DNA of 64,000 bases, taken from assembly GCA_965661005.1 (NCBI GenBank), contig CBFICB010000009.1, positions 13,973-77,972 on the forward strand, given 5' to 3'. Positions within the stretch are counted from its first letter, which is position 1, and every line of letters starts with the position of its first letter. The notes beneath the pieces were generated by a model that was not told where the DNA came from, did no database searches, and saw only the letters and a program-made list of their open reading frames with translations. Source of the stretch: UBA5109 sp965661005 (GTDB lineage: Bacteria > Pseudomonadota > Gammaproteobacteria > Pseudomonadales > Pseudohongiellaceae). Made by a program: the position numbers and the translations under genes. Shown here in pieces: positions 33,723-43,316 of the stretch.

Positions 33723-35801
33723 ATGAAAACTTTTAATCCAAAAATTTCAACGCTAAGTTTAAGTATTGCTATGTTATGTGGCGCCGCTCAGCTGAATGCA
33801 CAAACCAATAGCATTGAATCCATTGTAATAACTGCAGATCGACAGGAAACTGAGTTGCGTGATATTGCCGCAAGTGTTTATGCAGTTGATTCTGATTACC
33901 TTACTACAATTAAACATGTGCATGTTGGAGAAGTGTTGAATTCCATACCGGGTGTCGTATTTAACCGAGGTAATGGTCAGGAGTCCTTGCTAGGTATCAG
34001 AGCCCCAGTACTAACGGGTGCGGGTAGCTGCGGTTCTGTTCAGACTTCTCAAGATGGTATTCCACTGCGTGGTGCGGGATTCTGTAATGTAAACCAGCTT
34101 TTTGAGGCTAATACTGAACAGGCTGCTGGAATAGAAGTTGTGCGTGGTCCGGGTAGTATTTTATATGGTGTTAATGCACTGCATGGGGCGATTAATATTA
34201 TCAGTCCGACCTTGGGTGAAGCCGGTGGAGATGTTTCGGTGGACGTTGGGCCAAATGAATATGGCCGCCTTAATTTTGGCTATAACGCGGCTAATGGTGA
34301 CCATGCTTATGGTATACATTTTAATGGTGCGTCTGATGGCGGATACAAAGATAATTCCGGCTTTGGTCAACAAAAACTAAATTTAGCACATCGCTATTCC
34401 GGTGATGTCACTGTTACGACAGTTTTTGCGGCAACTAATTTAAATCAAGAAACTGCGGGTTACCTGGTCGGTACTGATGCATACAAAAATGAGTCCCTGC
34501 AACAGACGAATCCGAATCCAGAAGCCTACCGTGATGCAAGCAGCTTTCGACTTCATAGTCGCATTGAAGGTGAGTTTGCTTCTGGAGCAGAGTGGATGTT
34601 AACCCCTTATATCAGGGATACAGACATGGAGTTTTTGATGCATTTTTTACCAGGTACGCCTGTAGAGGAAAATGGCCATAGCTCTTTTGGGCTGCAGAGC
34701 ATGTACAGCAGCATGCTTAGCTCTAACTTAGAGTGGATAGCTGGTGTTGATCTCGAATTTACAGATGGTTATCTGCGTCAAACTCAAGCAGGTGGTTTTG
34801 GCTCTTTCCCTGCAGGAAGACAATATGATTACGACGTTGATGCGCAGTTAATATCACCTTATGCACAATTCAAATTTCAGTCCACAGAAAAAGATCAATT
34901 CAGTCTTGGTTTGCGTTATGAGCTGCTTGAATATGATTATGATAATAAGATGATTGATGGCAATACTGCAGAAGACGGTAGTTCTTGTACACCTTCAGCA
35001 TTTAACCCAGCGGGGACTTGCCGCTATAGTCGCCCGGCTGATCGCAGTGATGATTTTAATAATAGTTCGCTTCACTTAGGCTGGATTCATGATTTTGATG
35101 AATCCCAGCAGGTGTTTGTAAATGCTGCTCGTGCCTTCAGAGCGCCGCAAGCGACTGAACTTTATCGTTTGCAAGTCAATCAACTAGTTGCAGATCTGGA
35201 TTCTGAAGAAGTCGACAGCTTTGAAATTGGCTATCGTGCTGCTAGAGAGAATGTTTCTTACAGTCTGGCGGCATATTGGATGCAAAAAGATAATGTGATT
35301 TTCCAGGATAGCAGCCGTAGCAATGTGAGTGGTGGAGAAACAGACCATTTAGGGCTTGAGTTTAATTCATTATTTAGCCTGACTGATTCTTTACAATTAA
35401 ACGTTGTTGCTAGCTATGCGGATCATACTTATGGCGCGAATATAGCACCCCGAGGTGTTACGGTTAATATCGATGGTAATGATATTGACACAGCGCCCAA
35501 ATTAACCGCGAATGTTCAATTGAGATGGGCTGTTAATGAAAATAATAGTGCACAGTTGGAATGGGTGCATATGGATGATTATTATACTAATGAAACTAAC
35601 ACTAATCGTTATGAAGGCCATGACGTAATGAATTTGCGTTACCAATATCAATCTAATAACGATTGGTATTTTGCAGCACGGGTTACCAATTTGTTTGATA
35701 CAAATTATGCAGAAAGGGCGGATTGGACAAGCTTTGTTGGAGACCGTTATTTTGTTGGTGAGCCAGCGAGCTTATTTGTCACGGTAGGTACTACATTCTA
35801 A
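33723..35801 (+). CDS. TonB-dependent outer-membrane receptor
   Basis: A 692-residue protein with signal peptide (cleavage after LNAQ, about residue 26), TonB-box-like SIESIVITA, plug domain (about 45-155, with VVFNRGNGQ, DGIPLRG and IEVVRGPGSILYGVNALHGAINI) and a C-terminal 22-strand barrel ending in the aromatic residue (VTVGTTF). The plug contains GSCGSVQ and GFCN, a Cys pair that may be disulfide-linked. Substrate is unknown; iron chelates, vitamins or oligosaccharides are possible. No TonB/ABC partner lies nearby. A terminator follows. Confidence 0.95.
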   Translation: MKTFNPKISTLSLSIAMLCGAAQLNAQTNSIESIVITADRQETELRDIAASVYAVDSDYLTTIKHVHVGEVLNSIPGVVFNRGNGQESLLGIRAPVLTGAGSCGSVQTSQDGIPLRGAGFCNVNQLFEANTEQAAGIEVVRGPGSILYGVNALHGAINIISPTLGEAGGDVSVDVGPNEYGRLNFGYNAANGDHAYGIHFNGASDGGYKDNSGFGQQKLNLAHRYSGDVTVTTVFAATNLNQETAGYLVGTDAYKNESLQQTNPNPEAYRDASSFRLHSRIEGEFASGAEWMLTPYIRDTDMEFLMHFLPGTPVEENGHSSFGLQSMYSSMLSSNLEWIAGVDLEFTDGYLRQTQAGGFGSFPAGRQYDYDVDAQLISPYAQFKFQSTEKDQFSLGLRYELLEYDYDNKMIDGNTAEDGSSCTPSAFNPAGTCRYSRPADRSDDFNNSSLHLGWIHDFDESQQVFVNAARAFRAPQATELYRLQVNQLVADLDSEEVDSFEIGYRAARENVSYSLAAYWMQKDNVIFQDSSRSNVSGGETDHLGLEFNSLFSLTDSLQLNVVASYADHTYGANIAPRGVTVNIDGNDIDTAPKLTANVQLRWAVNENNSAQLEWVHMDDYYTNETNTNRYEGHDVMNLRYQYQSNNDWYFAARVTNLFDTNYAERADWTSFVGDRYFVGEPASLFVTVGTTF

Positions 35802-35855
35802 TTCTAGGCTCTAGTGCTTACTTTTTAAATCTTTACAGCTTAATAAGTAAGTTAT

Positions 35856-35884
35856 AAAAAGAGGGCATACGCCCTCTTTTTTTT
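35856..35884 (+). terminator. intrinsic terminator after TonB receptor gene
   Basis: AAAAAGAGGGC and GCCCTCTTTTT form an 11-base stem with loop ATAC, ending in a run of T. It can work in both directions. Confidence 0.9.
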
Positions 35885-35910
35885 GAATTAACTTTTAGTA
35901 TGGGTAACAC

Positions 35911-36783
35911 ATGCTGGAACAGGTTGCAGACAGGATCGGCCAAAGTCTAGGACAAGCTGTTAATATTATTAACCAGCGGCCTTTAAGCGGGGGCAGTATT
36001 AACCAGGTTAGCTGCATTAGCTTGGACAACGGTCAGGATTATTTGCTTAAAAGCCAAAGCGCTGCAATTGCCAAAAACACCTTTCAGATTGAACACGATT
36101 CCTTATTAATATTAGCTCAATCCAAAACATTAAGAGTGCCTGTCCCTTTAGTTTGTAGCGAAACATTTATCGTCATGGAATTTATTCCGGAAGGGCAAAA
36201 AGAAGAAGATTGGCAGGAGCAAATGGGTCGTAATTTGGCATTGTTGCAGCAGCATACTCAACAAAAAGAATTTGATTTTTACTGTGATAATTATCTGGGG
36301 ACTTCATTACAAATAAATACCTGGCAAGATAATTGGCTTAGTTTCTGGCGACATAATCGACTCGAACTCCAACTAAAATTATTCTCCAAACAGGCCGGAG
36401 CAGACGATCCTCTAATAAAAAAAGGATATCGGCTGGCAGAAAAACTAGAATTATATTTAGGCCAAGTTGATGAGCCAGCAGTCTTATTGCATGGAGACTT
36501 GTGGTTCGGGAATGCAATGGCTGACAGTAATGGAACACCCGTTATTTTTGATCCTGCGTGCTATTACGGCCATCGGGAAGCTGAGTTTGGCATGATGCGA
36601 ATGTTTGGAGATTTCGATGCCAGATGCGAAGCATCCTATGCAGAAGTATGGCCTTTTGCAGATGGTTATGAAGAGCGTTTTAAATTATATCAGCTCTATC
36701 ATCAACTGAATCATTTGAATTTATTTGGAAATGCATATTATTCGAGTTGCATGTCTTTGATCGACGCATTACTAAGAAAGTAA
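35911..36783 (+). CDS. fructosamine-3-kinase family protein
   Basis: A 290-residue kinase of the aminoglycoside-phosphotransferase fold. Seen: SGGSINQVSCI glycine-rich start, the ATP-binding lysine in DYLLKSQS, hinge VMEFIP, catalytic loop LLHGDLWFGN, and the DPACYYGHREAEFGMMRMF segment typical of fructosamine kinases and the YniA group. It phosphorylates sugar-amine adducts so they can be removed from proteins or metabolites. It stands alone between two terminators or convergent genes. Confidence 0.92.
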   Translation: MLEQVADRIGQSLGQAVNIINQRPLSGGSINQVSCISLDNGQDYLLKSQSAAIAKNTFQIEHDSLLILAQSKTLRVPVPLVCSETFIVMEFIPEGQKEEDWQEQMGRNLALLQQHTQQKEFDFYCDNYLGTSLQINTWQDNWLSFWRHNRLELQLKLFSKQAGADDPLIKKGYRLAEKLELYLGQVDEPAVLLHGDLWFGNAMADSNGTPVIFDPACYYGHREAEFGMMRMFGDFDARCEASYAEVWPFADGYEERFKLYQLYHQLNHLNLFGNAYYSSCMSLIDALLRK

Positions 36784-36817
36784 TTTCAATCAAAAGAACC
36801 AAAGCCAAAAGCCTGTG

Positions 36818-38719
36818 TTAAAGAATAGATTGTTCTTTTAAGACATTCATAACTCTGTCAATGCATTCATCCACATTGAGTTCGTGAGTAGGCAAAATCA
36901 GATTTGGATTTTCCCAATCTTCATAAGGGAATGAGATACCGGGCACCGTCCCAGTTTCCAAGTTTGCTTCAGCAGCATAGATACCGCTGGGGTCTCGCTG
37001 CTTGCAAACTTCCAAGGGCGGATTCAAGTAAACGACGATGCAGTTCTCTTCACCGATCACATCAATCATATGTTCTCTTGAATCTGCATTTGGCGCAACG
37101 AAGGCAGCACAGCAAATGAATCCAGAATCATTTAGATATTTTGCAATATAGGAACTTCTTCGCAGGTTTTCAGCCCGACCGGCAGCGTCATGCGGAAGAT
37201 CCTTGCTAATTCCGAGGCGCATACTCTTGCCGTCGAGGATAGTGCTGATTCGCCCCATGTCAAAAAGTCTTTTCTCCAGCGCGTGGGCAAGGGTAGATTT
37301 GCCTGAACCGGAGATTCCGACAAACATGACGGTAACGGGTTTTTGTCCATACCTTGCAGCGCGATCCTCTTTAGTGACATGAATGGTTGAGCTTTCGGTC
37401 ACTTTACGTTTTTTCTTGGTGGCTGTTTCTATCATCCCGGCACCAACCGTTACATTACTTAAGCGATCGATAATGATGAAGGCACCAGTAGTTGGGTTTT
37501 GGCTATAAGAGTCAAAATGAATGGTTTCAGAAAAATCCAAATCACATAACCCAATTTCATTAAGTTCAAGTGAAGGGGTAGGTTTGGTTTCAAGAGTGTT
37601 TACATCAATCTTATATTGTATGTTGGAAATTTTTCCGCTGAATGCTCTGGAGGCCTGCTTAAATTCATACTCTTTACCCGCAAGCAGGGGTGTTTCATTC
37701 ATCCAGACGATATTGGCGGAGAGTGAATTACTGGAAGTCGGTAAATTATCGGAATGGACGATCATGTCGCCTCGGCTAATATCAATTTCATCCTCGAGAG
37801 TCAGTGTAATAGCCATGGGCATGTGAGCCATTTCAAGCTCTTCATCATAAGTCACAATAGATTTGATTTTGCTGCTTTTACCGGAAGGTAACGCAATAAT
37901 TTCATCGCCTTTGCGTATAATGCCTGAGGAAATAGTGCCGCAATAACCTCTAAAATCCAGATTGGGTCGATTGACAAATTGCACAGGAAAACGAAAATCT
38001 TCAAAATTTCTGGCTGCTGAAAGTTTTACATTTTCAAGCATCCACATCAGTGTTTCACCATCGTACCAGGGAGTCTGCTCACTGACATTGACCACGTTGT
38101 CCCCATTCAGTGCTGAGATGGGAATAAAATATAAATCACCTGTATCCAGTTCACGCGTGAAATCAATATAATCCTGTTTTATTTTGTTGAAAACGTCTTC
38201 ACTGAAATCCATTAAGTCCATTTTATTGATGGCAACAATAATATGTTTTATTCCCAGTAGTGAGGCAATAAAGGTATGTCTACGGGTTTGGGTCTGAACT
38301 CCATGGCGAGCGTCAATAAGAATTATAGCCAACTCACATGTGGACGCCCCTGTTGCCATATTTCGAGTATATTGCTCATGACCAGGGGTGTCTGCGATGA
38401 TAAATTTACGCTTTGCTGTAGAAAAATAGCGGTAGGCAACATCAATGGTAATACCTTGCTCACGTTCTGCTTGCAGACCGTCAACCAGCAGAGCCAGATC
38501 AAAGTCATCACCTGTTGTGCCGGATTTAACACTGTCGGATTTAATGGCTTCCAATTGATCTTCATAGATCATTTTGGAATCATGTAACAAGCGCCCGATT
38601 AAAGTACTCTTGCCATCGTCAACGCTTCCGCAAGTTAACAAATGCAGCAGTTCTTTCCTTTCATGTTGAGCTAGATAGGCATCAATATCGGTGCTAATAA
38701 GGTCAGATTGATGAGACAT
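36818..38719 (-). CDS. cysNC: bifunctional sulfate adenylyltransferase large subunit/APS kinase (CysNC)
   Basis: A 633-residue fusion. The N-terminal GTPase domain (CysN) has GSVDDGKST, DTPGHEQYT and NKMDLMD, and drives sulfate adenylylation with CysD. The C-terminal APS kinase (about 460-633) has GISGSGKST and DGKSMRLGISKDL, and makes PAPS. The CysNC fusion is known in Pseudomonas and others. ATG 38719 (MSHQSDLIST) aligns with family starts, with AAGG just upstream and 10 bases after the cysD stop; the earlier ATG (38785) lies inside cysD. Confidence 0.96.
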   Translation of the reverse strand: MSHQSDLISTDIDAYLAQHERKELLHLLTCGSVDDGKSTLIGRLLHDSKMIYEDQLEAIKSDSVKSGTTGDDFDLALLVDGLQAEREQGITIDVAYRYFSTAKRKFIIADTPGHEQYTRNMATGASTCELAIILIDARHGVQTQTRRHTFIASLLGIKHIIVAINKMDLMDFSEDVFNKIKQDYIDFTRELDTGDLYFIPISALNGDNVVNVSEQTPWYDGETLMWMLENVKLSAARNFEDFRFPVQFVNRPNLDFRGYCGTISSGIIRKGDEIIALPSGKSSKIKSIVTYDEELEMAHMPMAITLTLEDEIDISRGDMIVHSDNLPTSSNSLSANIVWMNETPLLAGKEYEFKQASRAFSGKISNIQYKIDVNTLETKPTPSLELNEIGLCDLDFSETIHFDSYSQNPTTGAFIIIDRLSNVTVGAGMIETATKKKRKVTESSTIHVTKEDRAARYGQKPVTVMFVGISGSGKSTLAHALEKRLFDMGRISTILDGKSMRLGISKDLPHDAAGRAENLRRSSYIAKYLNDSGFICCAAFVAPNADSREHMIDVIGEENCIVVYLNPPLEVCKQRDPSGIYAAEANLETGTVPGISFPYEDWENPNLILPTHELNVDECIDRVMNVLKEQSIL

Positions 38720-38729
38720 AGGTTGGGCC

Positions 38730-39638
38730 TTAAAAATATCCTTCGCGTTTTTTCTTTTCCATAGAACCAGACTGATCGCTGTCAATTAAACGTCCCTGAC
38801 GTTCGGAGGTTGTAGCCAGCAGCATCTCCTGAATGATCTCTGGCAGTGTGCTGGCTGCAGACTCAACCGCTCCAGTTAAGGGATAGCAACCGAGAGTTCG
38901 AAAACGAACGGTTTTCGTGGTGGCCGTTTTTTTCAATTCTTCAGGGATACGATCATCGTTAACCATGATGTCAACGCCTTCATAATTAACAACGGGGCGT
39001 TCTTTGCCAAAATATAGTGAGGGTATGGGTACGTCATTTAGGTGTATATATTGCCAAATATCTAATTCTGTCCAGTTGGAAAGCGGAAAGACCCTGATAC
39101 TTTCTCCCTTATTCACTTTGCCGTTATATATATTCCAAAGTTCCGGGCGCTGATTTTTTGGATCCCAGCGATGGTTTTTATCACGAAAAGAATAAACCCT
39201 TTCTTTAGCACGCGACTTTTCTTCATCACGACGTGCTCCACCAAAGGCAGCATCAAATTTATATTTGTCTAAAGCCTGTTTTAGCGCCTGAGTTTTCATA
39301 ATGTCAGTATGTTTGTGACTGCCATGAGTGAAAGGACTGACTCCGGCTTTTACGCCTTCCTGATTTGTGTATACCAGTAGGTCCAAGCCAAGGTTTTTGG
39401 CTAATGAGTCTCTAAACTCAATCATCTCCTTGAATTTCCAGGTGGTGTCAACATGAAGCAAAGGGAAAGGTAGTTTGCCTGGATAGAAAGCTTTCAATGC
39501 CAGGTGCAGCATAACCGCAGAATCCTTGCCGACAGAATACAGCATGACAGGATTATCAAATTCTGCAGCCACTTCACGAATTATATGGATACTTTCTGCT
39601 TCAAGTTGTTTGAGGTGCGTAAGTCGATAATCGGTCAT
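38730..39638 (-). CDS. cysD: sulfate adenylyltransferase small subunit
   Basis: Catalyses APS formation from ATP and sulfate together with CysN. The 302-residue PAPS-reductase-like protein has the PP-loop YSVGKDSAVMLHLALKAF and DTTWKFKEM, FDAAFGGARRDEEKSRAKER. ATG 39638 (MTDYRLTHLKQLEAESI) matches E. coli; the longer reading begins at TTG 39647. It forms an operon with cysNC. Confidence 0.97.
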   Translation of the reverse strand: MTDYRLTHLKQLEAESIHIIREVAAEFDNPVMLYSVGKDSAVMLHLALKAFYPGKLPFPLLHVDTTWKFKEMIEFRDSLAKNLGLDLLVYTNQEGVKAGVSPFTHGSHKHTDIMKTQALKQALDKYKFDAAFGGARRDEEKSRAKERVYSFRDKNHRWDPKNQRPELWNIYNGKVNKGESIRVFPLSNWTELDIWQYIHLNDVPIPSLYFGKERPVVNYEGVDIMVNDDRIPEELKKTATTKTVRFRTLGCYPLTGAVESAASTLPEIIQEMLLATTSERQGRLIDSDQSGSMEKKKREGYF

Positions 39639-39731
39639 AGTAAACAACTAAAATAAGTTAAATTTTGATAATTGCCCAGTAAATTGGGCGCAGATTGTAT
39701 AGCAAGCAGCGGGAAAACCCAAGGTAATGGC

Positions 39732-40190
39732 TTATGATGTTTCAGGGTTTTCCTTTTTGTGAAGCCCGTAATCTGCCGCAAGCCCACCTTTTTGTTCGGG
39801 ACTGACTTTAATTGCATAATCACGAGGAGGAAATAGGTCATCCATTTGCTCATTTAGATTACTGCGAGTATCTGAGCCGAGGAGGTCAGAGCTTTGTTTA
39901 GTCAAGGCCAACTGTTTGGTGATATCTTCCGGGCAAAGAATGTCAGCATCTCGAGCCAAGCCTTCATAGACATCACGATAACTTTGGGTGAGCTTGTTGA
40001 CTAGCTGGGCAGTGCTTTCAAAGTGAGAATATACACTCTGTTGGTAATCATTATGCTTTTCATTTAATTTATCTAACTCGTCAGTTAGATTTTTCACTTT
40101 TGCCGCATCAGATAAAAACTGTTTAAAAATTAATGCACCAGCAACAAGGCCAACGACAAAACTTAATATTCCAACTAGCCATATCCCCAT
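39732..40190 (-). CDS. zapG: ZapG (YhcB, DUF1043) inner-membrane protein
   Basis: A 152-residue protein with one N-terminal helix (GIWLVGILSFVVGLVAGALI) and a coiled-coil cytoplasmic part, ending in a low-complexity tail. It matches YhcB/ZapG, implicated in envelope growth and division. Family signature: YQQSVYSHFESTAQLVNKLTQSYRDVYEGLA. It is divergent from zapE, as in other gammaproteobacteria. Confidence 0.93.
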   Translation of the reverse strand: MGIWLVGILSFVVGLVAGALIFKQFLSDAAKVKNLTDELDKLNEKHNDYQQSVYSHFESTAQLVNKLTQSYRDVYEGLARDADILCPEDITKQLALTKQSSDLLGSDTRSNLNEQMDDLFPPRDYAIKVSPEQKGGLAADYGLHKKENPETS

Positions 40191-40337
40191 TAGCGTACCT
40201 TTTAAACTTATTACCTAATTATTTGCAAACTGAGGTCTAATTATACCTATAATTACTTTTTTAATCTCCATCTTTGTCCCATTGAAATTTCGAGGCTGCT
40301 AAACATTACGAGTCAATCTAACAATCTCACTACCCCC

Positions 40338-41423
40338 ATGCAGCGTTATCAACAAGATTTGGCTCAGGGCAATTTATTACCTGATACAGCTCAGCTTACG
40401 GCAGTTGAACACTTGCAGAAGGTCTTTGAGGCTTTAAAGGAAAATCGCAGCAAAGCGGCTCAAATGTCATTTCTGAAAAGATTCTTTTTAGGGCGGGTTT
40501 CTCCTGTTAAAGGCTTGTACTTTTGGGGAGGGGTTGGCCGTGGTAAAACGTATTTAATGGATTTGTTTTACCAATGCCTGCCTGCTGAGCGTAAAATGCG
40601 CATGCACTTTCATCGTTTTATGCTCATGGTCAATAAACGACTCAACGCCAATGAGAGTACTAAAAATCCCCTAGAATCGGTTGCCTCAGATATAGCCAAA
40701 GAGGTTGATGTTATTTGTTTTGACGAGTTTTTTGTAAACGACATAGGAGACGCCATGATATTAGGGGGCCTACTGGAAACTCTTTTTAATTCAGGCGTGA
40801 CCCTAATAGCCACTTCCAATATAGAGCCAGGCCATTTGTATGAAAATGGCTTGCAGCGTCGAAATTTTTTAGCTGCGATCAAATTATTAGAGCAGCATAC
40901 TAAGGTAGTGAATGTTGATGGCGGAATAGACTATCGTTTGCGTAGTCTAGAGCAGGCTGAAATTTATCATAGCCCTCTTGGAGAAGAGGCCGAAGCTCTT
41001 ATGCTTGCAAGTTTTAATCGTTTAAGTGCTGGATTGAACACTATGGCAGACTGCACAATTGAAATTCAGGGGCGTGAAATTTCATGCCGTTTTAGAGCAG
41101 AGGATCTCGTCTGGTTTGATTTTGAAGGTATCTGTGGTGGGCCACGCAGTCCAGCAGATTATATTGAGATAGCCCAGCTTTTTCATACAGTCTTAATCAG
41201 TAATGTGCCGCAACTGGATGCCAGTAGTGATGATAAAGCGAGACGTTTCATAAGTTTGGTGGATGAATTTTATGATCACAAGGTGAAGCTCATTATCTCT
41301 GCAGAAGTCAAATTAGATAATATTTACCAGGGACGGGAGTTAAAGTTCGTGTTTGAGAGGGCTAAAAGCCGTTTACTGGAGATGCAATCACATGAATACC
41401 TCGCATTGGAGCATACTCCATAA
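40338..41423 (+). CDS. zapE: cell division protein ZapE (AFG1-like ATPase)
   Basis: A 361-residue AAA+ ATPase of the AFG1/LACE1 family, acting at the division ring under stress. Seen: GVGRGKTYLMDLF (Walker A), MHFHRFM, and Walker B VICFDEFFVNDI. ATG 40338 has no ribosome site; the frame stays open upstream, and ATT at about 40311 follows a GAGG, so the true start may be non-canonical and about nine codons earlier. Confidence 0.95.
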   Translation: MQRYQQDLAQGNLLPDTAQLTAVEHLQKVFEALKENRSKAAQMSFLKRFFLGRVSPVKGLYFWGGVGRGKTYLMDLFYQCLPAERKMRMHFHRFMLMVNKRLNANESTKNPLESVASDIAKEVDVICFDEFFVNDIGDAMILGGLLETLFNSGVTLIATSNIEPGHLYENGLQRRNFLAAIKLLEQHTKVVNVDGGIDYRLRSLEQAEIYHSPLGEEAEALMLASFNRLSAGLNTMADCTIEIQGREISCRFRAEDLVWFDFEGICGGPRSPADYIEIAQLFHTVLISNVPQLDASSDDKARRFISLVDEFYDHKVKLIISAEVKLDNIYQGRELKFVFERAKSRLLEMQSHEYLALEHTP

Positions 41424-41568
41424 AAACCCTTAATTCGTCCGGATAGGCTGGCCTTTTACTTTGCCAGTTTGTGACTTGTAGAAGTGGCGTTATTTTGGCC
41501 TCCAACACCTTGATTTTAGTGCTGTTTAAAGAAGTATTTGATTATTCGATAAAAACAGCCAAGAAACC

Positions 41569-41597
41569 TTGAATATCCACCGCACCATCTGTAGAAT
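41569..41597 (+). promoter_or_regulatory. sigma70 promoter of rplM-rpsI
   Basis: TTGAAT (41569-41574), 17-base spacer, TAGAAT (41592-41597). It gives a leader of about 70 bases before rplM. Confidence 0.6.
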
Positions 41598-41675
41598 TCG
41601 CGCTCCATTTGTGGCTTTGCTAGTTAAGAGCCCAAAACCAGAATTGAAAAACCAGAAATACAAGTAGATAAAAAA

Positions 41676-42107
41676 ATGAGAACTATTTCAGCAAATAAAG
41701 AAACTGCACAGAATGACTGGGTGCTGATTAATGCCGAAGGCCTTACTTTAGGTCGTATGTCAGCAGAGATAGCACATAGGCTGCGTGGTAAGCATAAAGC
41801 CGAATATACTGCCCATGTTGATACCGGCGATTACATCGTTGTTGTTAATGCTGAGAAAGTCAAAGTAACTGGCAACAAGTCGACTGATAAAATGTATTAT
41901 CGGCATTCCGGTTTTCCAGGAGGCTTAAAGTCTCGTTCTTTTAATGAAATGATCGAAAAGAACCCTGAAGAAGTTATTCGCTTAGCTGTTAAAGGTATGT
42001 TGCCGAATACGCCTTTGGGCAGAGAAATGTTCCGAAAATTAAAAGTTTATGCTGGTAATGAGCATCCTCATACTGCTCAGCAACCCGCTCAATTGAATTT
42101 ACAATAG
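41676..42107 (+). CDS. rplM: 50S ribosomal protein L13
   Basis: A 143-residue L13. Seen: WVLINAEGLTLGRMSAEIAHRLRGKHK and the signature VKGMLPNTPLGREMFRKLKVYAGNEHPHTAQQP. An early-assembly 23S rRNA binder. It is co-transcribed with rpsI, 11 bases downstream. Confidence 0.98.
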   Translation: MRTISANKETAQNDWVLINAEGLTLGRMSAEIAHRLRGKHKAEYTAHVDTGDYIVVVNAEKVKVTGNKSTDKMYYRHSGFPGGLKSRSFNEMIEKNPEEVIRLAVKGMLPNTPLGREMFRKLKVYAGNEHPHTAQQPAQLNLQ

Positions 42108-42118
42108 GTAAATAAAGC

Positions 42119-42511
42119 ATGGCTGATACACAATATTACGGTACTGGGCGTCGTAAAACTTCGACAGCTCGAGTTTTTTTAACGCCAGGTAGCGGCAATA
42201 TCTCTATTAACAAAAGAAGCCTGGATTCTTATTTTGGCCGTGAAGTAGCTCGCATGATTGTGCGCCAACCCTTGGAACTTCTAGAAGTTTCAGATAAGTT
42301 TGATATAAATGTCAGTGTTGTTGGCGGTGGTAGTTTTGGTCAGGCTGGAGCGATAAGACATGGTATTACTCGTGCTTTAATGCAATATGATGAGGAAAAT
42401 AGAACGCCTCTTCGTAAAGCAGGTTTTGTTACACGAGACTCTCGTGAAGTCGAACGTAAAAAGGTTGGTTTACGCAAAGCTCGTAAGAGACCACAATTCT
42501 CAAAACGTTAA
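42119..42511 (+). CDS. rpsI: 30S ribosomal protein S9
   Basis: A 130-residue S9. Seen: YYGTGRRKTSTARVFL at the N-terminus, GGGSFGQAGAIRHGITRALM and the Lys/Arg-rich C-terminus ending KRPQFSKR that reaches the decoding centre. A terminator follows. Confidence 0.98.
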   Translation: MADTQYYGTGRRKTSTARVFLTPGSGNISINKRSLDSYFGREVARMIVRQPLELLEVSDKFDINVSVVGGGSFGQAGAIRHGITRALMQYDEENRTPLRKAGFVTRDSREVERKKVGLRKARKRPQFSKR

Positions 42512-42530
42512 TATTTTTTTTAATTTTTAT

Positions 42531-42570
42531 AAAACGCCGGAACACCCATTGTTTCGGCGTTTTTTTTTGT
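42531..42570 (+). terminator. intrinsic terminator after rpsI
   Basis: AACGCCGGAACA pairs with TGTTTCGGCGTT (one G-T pair) around CCCAT, followed by eight or more T. Confidence 0.9.
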
Positions 42571-42611
42571 AAGTAAAAATTTAATAATTTCATAAAGCGG
42601 GCGTTTTCACC

Positions 42612-42640
42612 TTGAAAAAACAGGTGTTTTTTAGTAGCAT
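42612..42640 (+). promoter_or_regulatory. sigma70 promoter of the bc1 genes
   Basis: TTGAAA (42612-42617), 17-base spacer, TAGCAT (42635-42640), about 75 bases upstream of petA. Confidence 0.6.
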
Positions 42641-42716
42641 TCGCGCAGTTTTCGACCCTGCCTATTTGGTGGCGTCTTTATATCCTTTCAAGCGTTTCCA
42701 ATAGGAGAGTTTCATT

Positions 42717-43316
42717 GTGAATGGCGGTTCTAAGAGCAATAATCGCAGGCGTTTTTTAATTGGGAGTACTTCAGTTGTCGGGGCGGCCGGAGCCGTCGGA
42801 GCTGCTGTACCTTTCGTAGGATCTTGGAACCCCAGTGCTAGAGCACTTGCAGCGGGCGCTCCAATCACTATTGATATCAGCAGACTCGAGCCTGGTGAGT
42901 TATTAGGCCCTATGCCAGCCTGGCGTGGACAGCCTATCTTTGTGTTACGCAGAGACGAAGAGGCCCTTAGTAATCTGGATAACTTTACAGACCATCTTTC
43001 AGATCCGGAATCTGAAAGTGATCAGCAACCTGAATATGCTCAGAATTCTTATCGTTCAATCCGCCCTGAAGTTGGGATATATGTGGGTCTTTGCACCCAT
43101 TTGGGTTGCTCTCCGCAAATTAATACTCAAGTAACAGCACAAGAGTTTGATCCAGACTGGAAAGGGGGTTTTTTCTGCCCTTGCCACGGTTCAATGTTTG
43201 ATCTGGCTGGCCGCGTATATAGTGGCGTGCCTGCTCCGGATAACCTCGTAGTTCCTCCTCACTCTTATGAGACTGATAATGTCATTGTAATAGGTGTAGA
43301 TGGAGGTAATTCATAA
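42717..43316 (+). CDS. petA: ubiquinol-cytochrome c reductase Rieske iron-sulfur subunit
   Basis: A 199-residue Rieske subunit of the bc1 complex, carrying electrons from ubiquinol to cytochrome c1. A Tat-type motif NRRRFLIG precedes the single N-terminal membrane helix. Cluster ligands: CTHLGC and CPCHGS. The start is GTG 42717 with AGGAGAG upstream. The last base of its stop codon overlaps the next gene's ATG, so the cytochrome gene is translationally coupled. Confidence 0.97.
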   Translation: MNGGSKSNNRRRFLIGSTSVVGAAGAVGAAVPFVGSWNPSARALAAGAPITIDISRLEPGELLGPMPAWRGQPIFVLRRDEEALSNLDNFTDHLSDPESESDQQPEYAQNSYRSIRPEVGIYVGLCTHLGCSPQINTQVTAQEFDPDWKGGFFCPCHGSMFDLAGRVYSGVPAPDNLVVPPHSYETDNVIVIGVDGGNS